Source: Gammaproteobacteria bacterium (lineage in GTDB: Bacteria > Gemmatimonadota > Gemmatimonadetes > Longimicrobiales > Gaopeijiaceae). Taken from it: a DNA stretch of 11,447 nucleotides. Positions 6,758 to 11,447 of the stretch are shown here, piece by piece. The stretch is taken from contig VYDD01000454.1 in assembly GCA_009843625.1 (NCBI GenBank), positions 322 through 11,768 of the forward strand, given 5' to 3'. Each line of letters starts with the position of its first letter. Position 1 is the stretch's first letter. The notes beneath the pieces are model-generated. The model did not search any database. It saw nothing but the letters and a program-made list of their open reading frames with translations, and was not told the origin of the DNA. Made by a program: the position numbers and the translations under genes.

Positions 6758-7782
6758 GCCCGGCGGAGAAGAACGGGCCTCTTGCGCCGTTTCTCGCTCG
6801 CGGGAGGCCCTTGATCGCCGACGGGGGTCTGGCGACCGCGCTCGAGGCCCGCGGACACCGGCTCGGCACCCGGCTCTGGTCGGCGGAACTGCTCGTCTCG
6901 AACCCCGATGCCATCCGCGACATTCACGCCGAATACCTCGCAGCAGGTGCGGACTGCGTCTCCACCGCCAGCTACCAGGCGAGCTTTGCCGGCTTTCGCG
7001 AGCAGGGCTATGGCGATGCAGAGGCGGCCGGCTTGCTGGAGCTCTCGGTGGCGCTGGCCGTCGAAGCGCGCGACCGGTACTGGGCGGTTCAGGGCAACCG
7101 CCCCGGGCGGCTGCGGCCGCTGGTGGCGGCGAGTGCCGGCCCATACGGCGCGTATCTCGCGGACGGGTCGGAGTACGATGGCCGCTACGGTGTCGAGTTC
7201 GGGGTGCTGGACGAGTTCCACCGGCGCCGCTTCCGGCTCCTCGCGCGCTCGGCCGCCGACCTGATCCTGTGCGAGACCATCCCCTCGGGTCTCGAGGTCG
7301 AGGCATTGCTCGGGATTCTGGAGGACACGCCGGATGCCTGGGTGTGGATGAGCTTCTGCTGCGCGGATGGCGCGCGGCTCTGGGACGGCACGCCGGTGGA
7401 GGAGGTCGCGCGCCTTTGCGATCGGGCGGACCGGGTCGTGGCGGTGGGAGTCAACTGTGTCGCCCCCGCCCATGTCGGCGCGCTCATCGGGCGAATCCGC
7501 ACCGTGACCGACCTTCCCGCAATCGTCTATCCCAACTCGGGGGAGGTGTACGACGCCCGCACCGGCACGTGGCACTGGCCCGCGAACGGCGCCGGCGGGG
7601 CCGGCGAGCCGATCCCGGATGCGGGCGACTGGATCGCCCGCGGTGCGGCAGGAGTCGGCGGGTGCTGCCGCGTCGGTCCCGCGGAGATCCGCGCGCTGCG
7701 ACGGCAGATCGCGGGTGTGCCGCTGGCGCCTTTCGGTGGATCGCCCGGTGGCGGATTCGGTCCCTCCGACCGGCAGCGGTGA
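6754..7782 (+). CDS. mmuM: Homocysteine S-methyltransferase (MmuM-like)
   Basis: A 342-residue zinc-dependent homocysteine (or selenohomocysteine) methyltransferase with a TIM-barrel fold, transferring a methyl group, typically from S-methylmethionine or a related sulfonium donor, to homocysteine to give methionine. The family signature is complete: DGGLATALE near the N-terminus (about residues 23-31), TASYQASF, CETIPS, and the three zinc ligands Cys235 in GVNC and Cys304-Cys305 in GGCCR. It is slightly longer than E. coli MmuM. The frame is open back to 6415, but the start is set at ATG 6754, which overlaps the selenoprotein stop (ATGA). The GGAGGG directly abutting this ATG is too close to act as a normal ribosome binding site, so translation probably depends on coupling to the upstream gene. 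The methyl donor cannot be read from sequence. A proline/glycine-rich tail follows the zinc site. Confidence 0.9.
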   Translation: MSPAEKNGPLAPFLARGRPLIADGGLATALEARGHRLGTRLWSAELLVSNPDAIRDIHAEYLAAGADCVSTASYQASFAGFREQGYGDAEAAGLLELSVALAVEARDRYWAVQGNRPGRLRPLVAASAGPYGAYLADGSEYDGRYGVEFGVLDEFHRRRFRLLARSAADLILCETIPSGLEVEALLGILEDTPDAWVWMSFCCADGARLWDGTPVEEVARLCDRADRVVAVGVNCVAPAHVGALIGRIRTVTDLPAIVYPNSGEVYDARTGTWHWPANGAGGAGEPIPDAGDWIARGAAGVGGCCRVGPAEIRALRRQIAGVPLAPFGGSPGGGFGPSDRQR

Positions 7783-7819
7783 TGCGACACCACCGGTCCT
7801 GCCCGGGGTATCGCGGGTC

Positions 7820-8869
7820 ATGATCGATCTGCGCAGCGACACCGTGACCCTTCCCACCCCGGCCATGCGGGACGCGATGGCCGCCGCCCCGGTGGGCGAC
7901 GACGTCTACGGCGACGACCCCACGGTGAACGCCCTGGAGGCGCGCACGGCGGAGCTGCTGGGCAAGGAGGCCGCGGTCTTCGTCCCCACCGGCACGATGT
8001 CCAACCAGATCGGGGTGCGCGCCCACACCGAACCCGGCGACCTGGTCCTGATCGACCGGAGCGCCCACATCGTCCGCAGCGAGTCGGGCGCCCCGGCCGC
8101 GCTTAGCGGCGTGACCCTGAAGCCCCTCCCCGGGCGTAGCGGCGTGTTCACCGCGACCGATGTCGACGACGCCATCGAGCCCGAGCATCCGTTCAATCCG
8201 ACCCACCTGGAGTCGCCTCCGCGGCTGCTGTGCGTGGAGAACACCCACAACGGGGGAGGAGGGACGGTTTGGCCGCTGAGCCAGGTCGAAGAAGTGTGCG
8301 CGGCCTCGCGCGGCCACGGCCTCGCGACCCACCTCGACGGCGCCCGCCTCTGGCACGCCACCGCCGCCACGGGGGTCTCCGAGGCCCGCTACTGCGCGCC
8401 TTTCGACACCGTGAACGTCTGCTTCAGCAAGGGACTCGGCGCTCCCGTGGGCTCCGCCCTGGCCGGCCCCGAGGAGCTGGTGGCGCGCGCGCGGCGCTTC
8501 AAGCAGCAGTTCGGAGGCGGCTTCCGCCAGGCGGGAATCCTGGCCGCCGCCGCACTGCACGCGCTGGAGCACCACCGCGGCGGATTGCCGGCCGACATCG
8601 CCAACGCCCGCGCCCTGGCGCGCGGCATCGCCCGCATCGACGGCCTGGAGGTCGATCTCGACCGCGCACAGTCCAACCTGGTGCGCTTCCGGGTGACCGC
8701 GATGCCGGCGGGCGCGTTCGCGACGCGCTGTCATGCAGGCGGGGTCCATCTTCTGCCCCAGGGCGAGAACGGAGTGCGGGCCGTGACCCACCGGGACATC
8801 TCCGCGCCCGACGTGGAGCGTGCGCTCGACATCATGCGGCGCGTGGTGCGCGCGGCCTGCCGGGGCTAG
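7820..8869 (+). CDS. ltaE: Low-specificity L-threonine aldolase
   Basis: PLP-dependent fold-type I aldolase, 349 residues, cleaving L-threonine and L-allo-threonine to glycine and acetaldehyde; cytosolic. The N-terminus is the family hallmark MIDLRSDTVTLPTPAMR, followed by GDDVYGDDPTVNALE and PTGTMSNQ. The PLP-interacting Asp173 lies in HLDGAR, and the Schiff-base lysine is Lys204 in CFSKGLGAPVGS. The frame extends upstream into the methyltransferase gene, but ATG 7820 gives the conserved start; the ribosome binding site is weak. It lies 37 bp after the methyltransferase stop and 12 bp before lepA, so it is very likely co-transcribed with both. Glycine from this enzyme could feed one-carbon metabolism, which fits a methionine-regenerating neighbour (inference). 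Confidence 0.95.
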   Translation: MIDLRSDTVTLPTPAMRDAMAAAPVGDDVYGDDPTVNALEARTAELLGKEAAVFVPTGTMSNQIGVRAHTEPGDLVLIDRSAHIVRSESGAPAALSGVTLKPLPGRSGVFTATDVDDAIEPEHPFNPTHLESPPRLLCVENTHNGGGGTVWPLSQVEEVCAASRGHGLATHLDGARLWHATAATGVSEARYCAPFDTVNVCFSKGLGAPVGSALAGPEELVARARRFKQQFGGGFRQAGILAAAALHALEHHRGGLPADIANARALARGIARIDGLEVDLDRAQSNLVRFRVTAMPAGAFATRCHAGGVHLLPQGENGVRAVTHRDISAPDVERALDIMRRVVRAACRG

Positions 8870-8881
8870 CGAGGAGACGCC

Positions 8882-10681
8882 GTGCAGCTCGACCGCATCC
8901 GCAACTTCTGCATCGTCGCCCACATCGACCACGGCAAGTCGACCCTGGCCGATCGGCTCCTGGAACTCACCGGCGCGCTCGACGCCCGCCAGATGCGCGC
9001 CCAGGTGCTCGACTCCAACGAACTGGAGCGCGAACGGGGCATCACCATCAAGCTGCACGCCGTGCGCATGGACTACACGGCGCGTAATGGCGAGCGCTAT
9101 CAGCTCAACCTGATCGACACCCCCGGACACGTCGATTTCACCTACGAGGTGTCACGCTCTCTGGCCGCATGCGAGGGCGCCATCCTGGTCGTCGACGCCA
9201 GCCAGGGCGTCCAGGCCCAGACCATCTCGAACCTGTTCCTGGCGCTGGACGCGGACCTGGAGGTCATCCCCGTCATCAACAAGATCGATCTTCCAGGCGC
9301 GGAGCCGGAGCGCCGCCGCGACGAGCTCGCGGACCTGCTGGGGGTGGATCCCTCCGAGGTGCTGTTCGCGAGCGCCAAGGAGGGCACCGGAGCCGCGGAG
9401 ATCCTGGAAGCGGTCATCGAACGGGTGCCCCCTCCGGAGGGAGACCCGGAGGCGCCCCTGCGCGCGCTCATCTTCGACTCCTACTACGATCAGTACCTGG
9501 GCGCGGTCCCGAGCGTGCGCGTGGTGGACGGTGTGCTGCGCCCCGGGACGGACATCGGTTTCGGCACCGTGGACGCCACCTACGAGGTAACCGAGGTGGG
9601 CTACACGCGGCTGGTGCGCGTGCCCCGGGATGCCCTCCACCCCGGGGAAGTGGGCTACCTGGTCGCGGCCATCAAGTCGGTCACGCACACGAGGGTGGGG
9701 GACACCGTCGTCGAGGCCTCCCGCAGGGCGACCGAACTGCTGCCGGGCTACAAGGAAGTCCGCCCCATGGTGTTCGCGGGGCTCTATCCCAGCAACGCCG
9801 ACGACTATGAGTCGCTGCGCGACGCGCTCGACCGGCTCAGGCTCAACGACGGCAGCCTGCATTATCAGCCGGAGACCTCGGCCGCCCTCGGATTCGGCTT
9901 CCGCTGCGGCTTCCTCGGGCTGCTGCACATGGAGATCGTCCAGGAGCGGCTGGACCGCGAGTTCGGTGTCAGCCTGATCACCACCGTGCCCAACGTCGAG
10001 TATCACGTCACGCTCACCGACGGCAGCGAGCTGGCCATCGAGAACCCCACCCGCCTGCCGGGCCGCGGCAAGCTGAAGTCGGTCGCCGAGCCCTGGGTGC
10101 GCGCGCACATCGTGTCGCCCGCCGAATACATCGGCAACGTGCAGAAGCTCTGCCACGATCGCCGCGGGACGTTCAAGGGGATGCGATACCTGGATCCCCG
10201 GCGCGTGGAGATGGACTTCGAACTGCCGCTGGCCGAGATCGTCCTGGACTTCTACGACCGCCTCAAGGGCAGCACGCGCGGCTACGCGGCGCTCGACTAC
10301 GAGTTCGCGGAGTACCGGCCCGACAACCTGGTGAAGCTGGATGTGCTGGTGAACGGCGATCCCGTGGATGCCTTCAGCGTCATCATCCACCACGACCGTG
10401 CGCAGCTTTACGGCCGCGACCTGGTGCGCAAGCTGAAGGAGCTCATCCCGCGCCAGCAGTTCCAGGTGGCGCTGCAGGCGGCGATCGGGTCCAAGATCGT
10501 GGCGCGCACCAACGTGAAGGCCCTGCGCAAGGCGGTGACGGCCAAGTGCTACGGCGGGGACATCACGCGCAAGCGCAAGCTGCTCGAACGGCAGAAGGAG
10601 GGGAAGAAGCGGATGAAGCAGGTGGGGTCGGTCGAGATCCCGCAGGAGGCTTTTCTGGCCGTGCTCTCCATTGAGCAGTAA
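8882..10681 (+). CDS. lepA: Elongation factor 4 (LepA) ribosomal GTPase
   Basis: Translational GTPase LepA/EF4, 599 residues, the same length as the E. coli protein. It acts on ribosomes, where it has been linked to back-translocation and 30S biogenesis. The GTPase motifs are intact: G1 AHIDHGKST (residues 13-21), G2 RGIT (52-55), G3 DTPGH (79-83), G4 NKID (133-136) and G5 SAK (164-166). EF-G-like domains II, III and V follow, then the LepA-specific C-terminal domain containing AKCYGGDITRKRKLLERQK and ending near VEIPQEAFLAVL. The start is GTG at 8882, supported by GAGGAG at 8871-8876 with good spacing. The stop is TAA. It lies 12 bp after the threonine aldolase and is probably in the same transcript. 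Confidence 0.98.
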   Translation: MQLDRIRNFCIVAHIDHGKSTLADRLLELTGALDARQMRAQVLDSNELERERGITIKLHAVRMDYTARNGERYQLNLIDTPGHVDFTYEVSRSLAACEGAILVVDASQGVQAQTISNLFLALDADLEVIPVINKIDLPGAEPERRRDELADLLGVDPSEVLFASAKEGTGAAEILEAVIERVPPPEGDPEAPLRALIFDSYYDQYLGAVPSVRVVDGVLRPGTDIGFGTVDATYEVTEVGYTRLVRVPRDALHPGEVGYLVAAIKSVTHTRVGDTVVEASRRATELLPGYKEVRPMVFAGLYPSNADDYESLRDALDRLRLNDGSLHYQPETSAALGFGFRCGFLGLLHMEIVQERLDREFGVSLITTVPNVEYHVTLTDGSELAIENPTRLPGRGKLKSVAEPWVRAHIVSPAEYIGNVQKLCHDRRGTFKGMRYLDPRRVEMDFELPLAEIVLDFYDRLKGSTRGYAALDYEFAEYRPDNLVKLDVLVNGDPVDAFSVIIHHDRAQLYGRDLVRKLKELIPRQQFQVALQAAIGSKIVARTNVKALRKAVTAKCYGGDITRKRKLLERQKEGKKRMKQVGSVEIPQEAFLAVLSIEQ

Positions 10682-10685
10682 TTGT

Positions 10686-10715
10686 CAGTAGACATCAGTA
10701 GATATCAGCATATGT
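10686..10715 (+). repeat. Three tandem 10-bp units between lepA and the ROK kinase gene
   Basis: Immediately after the lepA stop come CAGTAGACAT, CAGTAGATAT and the more diverged CAGCATATGT, head to tail at 10-bp period. The stretch is much more AT-rich than its surroundings and contains the palindromes GATATC (10701-10706) and CATATG (10709-10714). A 10-bp period places the units on one face of the helix, so a protein-binding or promoter role for the following kinase gene is possible, but no clean -35/-10 pair is seen. Confidence 0.45.
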
Positions 10716-10773
10716 CGATCGTGCTTCGCCGGGCGCGCCGTGGAGGGCAGGCGGATCTCAGGGGATGGCTCTG

Positions 10774-11447
10774 ATGGCGAAATGGATCGCCGGGGTCGAT
10801 ATCGGTGGGACCACCCTCTCGGTGGGCATGGTTCCGGCGGAGGGAGGGCGTCCGCGCGCGCTCCGGGTGGACGACACGCCGCACGGAGGGGGCGCGGAAG
10901 TGGTGGTCGACATGGTTTGCGCGATGGTCCGCGCGGCTGTGGATGAGCTGGCGCGCACGGAGGGCCCGGGCGCCACGGTCGCCGGCGTGGGGATCGCCGC
11001 GCCCGGGTCGCTCGACCGCGCCCGCGGCGTGGTGCTCGAGTCGCACAACCTGGGGTGGTTCGGGCTTCCGCTGCGCGACCGTGTCCAGGCCGCGACCGGC
11101 CTGCCCGCCGTCTTGGAGAACGACGCCAACTGCGCCGCCTACGGGGAATGGTGGCAGGGGGCGGGGCGCGGCTTCCGGTCGGTGCTGGGAATCACCCTGG
11201 GCACCGGAATCGGCGGCGGGATCGTCATCGACGGCCGGCCCTTCGTCGGGGCGACGGGAGCCGCCGGGGAGATCGGGCATATGACGGTCGAGTTCGGTGG
11301 CCGCCGCTGCACCTGCGGGGGCAGGGGGTGCCTCGAGGCCTACGCCTCCGGGCCGGGCATCGCGCGCGCCGCGGCCGAGGGGCTGGGCGGTGGGGCGCGG
11401 TCGACCCTGCCGGAGCTGGTCGAGGGGGATCTCGACCGCATCACGGC
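10774..11447 (+). CDS. ROK-family sugar kinase (glucokinase-like), 3'-partial
   Basis: N-terminal 224 residues of a ROK-family kinase, cut by the window end. The ATP phosphate-binding loop DIGGTT is at residues 9-14, the catalytic Asp117 is in ENDANC, and GTGIGGG (143-149) precedes the ROK signature with the substrate-contact EIGH (His169) and zinc-site cysteines Cys179, Cys181 and Cys186 in the CTCGGRGC stretch. There is no N-terminal helix-turn-helix, so it is a kinase and not a NagC/Mlc-type repressor. Glucose is the most likely substrate, giving glucose 6-phosphate for glycolysis, but other hexoses or N-acetyl-amino sugars are possible. ATG 10774 is preferred because AGGGG lies 9 nt upstream; the in-frame ATG at 10765 directly abuts that site and would add three residues. 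It follows lepA after 92 bp and may have its own promoter. Confidence 0.92.
   Translation, partial: MAKWIAGVDIGGTTLSVGMVPAEGGRPRALRVDDTPHGGGAEVVVDMVCAMVRAAVDELARTEGPGATVAGVGIAAPGSLDRARGVVLESHNLGWFGLPLRDRVQAATGLPAVLENDANCAAYGEWWQGAGRGFRSVLGITLGTGIGGGIVIDGRPFVGATGAAGEIGHMTVEFGGRRCTCGGRGCLEAYASGPGIARAAAEGLGGGARSTLPELVEGDLDRIT

Noticed and set aside
7484..9130. Minus-strand frame of 548 residues across the methyltransferase, aldolase and lepA genes
   Set aside because: It spans three well-identified genes on the other strand and has no recognisable domain.
9152..10393. Minus-strand frame of 413 residues inside lepA
   Set aside because: Shadow of a highly conserved GTPase gene; no family features.
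10774..11447. ROK-family transcriptional repressor
   Set aside because: No N-terminal winged helix-turn-helix; the protein starts directly with the ATP-binding DIGGT loop.

Overview
The window is GC-rich bacterial chromosomal DNA, densely packed with metabolic and housekeeping genes and with no sign of mobile DNA. The secreted-type S9 peptidase, the membrane-anchored MutS relative and the strong GC bias suggest a Gemmatimonadota-like or similar environmental lineage. That placement is inference from gene style only, as no rRNA or other marker is present.

Layout. Positions 1-4346 (+) hold a prolyl-oligopeptidase-type S9 peptidase, probably cut at its 5' end, translationally coupled through a GTGA overlap to a MutS-family ATPase with four predicted membrane helices. 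Facing it across 30 bp is a minus-strand pair: a signal-peptide-bearing TPR protein (5483-6217) followed by a 6-phosphofructokinase (4377-5459) whose donor-site residues combine ATP-type and PPi-type features. A 177-bp divergent region (6218-6394) separates this pair from a plus-strand gene series: a small ArsC/Spx-like thioredoxin-fold protein, a homocysteine S-methyltransferase, a low-specificity threonine aldolase, the ribosomal GTPase LepA (EF4) and, after a 92-bp gap, a ROK-family sugar kinase that runs off the window.

The most notable item is the small gene at 6395-6757. Read from an ATG behind a strong GGAGG site, it is one continuous frame interrupted only by an in-frame TGA at codon 15. 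That TGA lies exactly where ArsC/Spx-type proteins carry the first Cys of their CxxC active site, giving U-T-S-C. A perfect 7-bp hairpin with a G-first loop lies 16 nt downstream of the TGA, in codons that are unusually AT-ended for this genome. Together these indicate a selenoprotein with a bacterial SECIS element. A standard gene caller would report only a truncated C-terminal fragment starting at the GTG at 6521. Its true stop overlaps the ATG of the homocysteine methyltransferase (ATGA), so translation of that downstream gene may depend on selenocysteine read-through.

Functionally, the plus-strand series combines a predicted redox selenoprotein, methionine (or selenomethionine) regeneration and Thr/Gly interconversion with translation and sugar phosphorylation. 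The minus-strand pair adds a glycolytic kinase. No tRNA, rRNA, CRISPR array, insertion sequence or integrase was seen, and the selenocysteine machinery (selA, selB, selC, selD) is not in the window.
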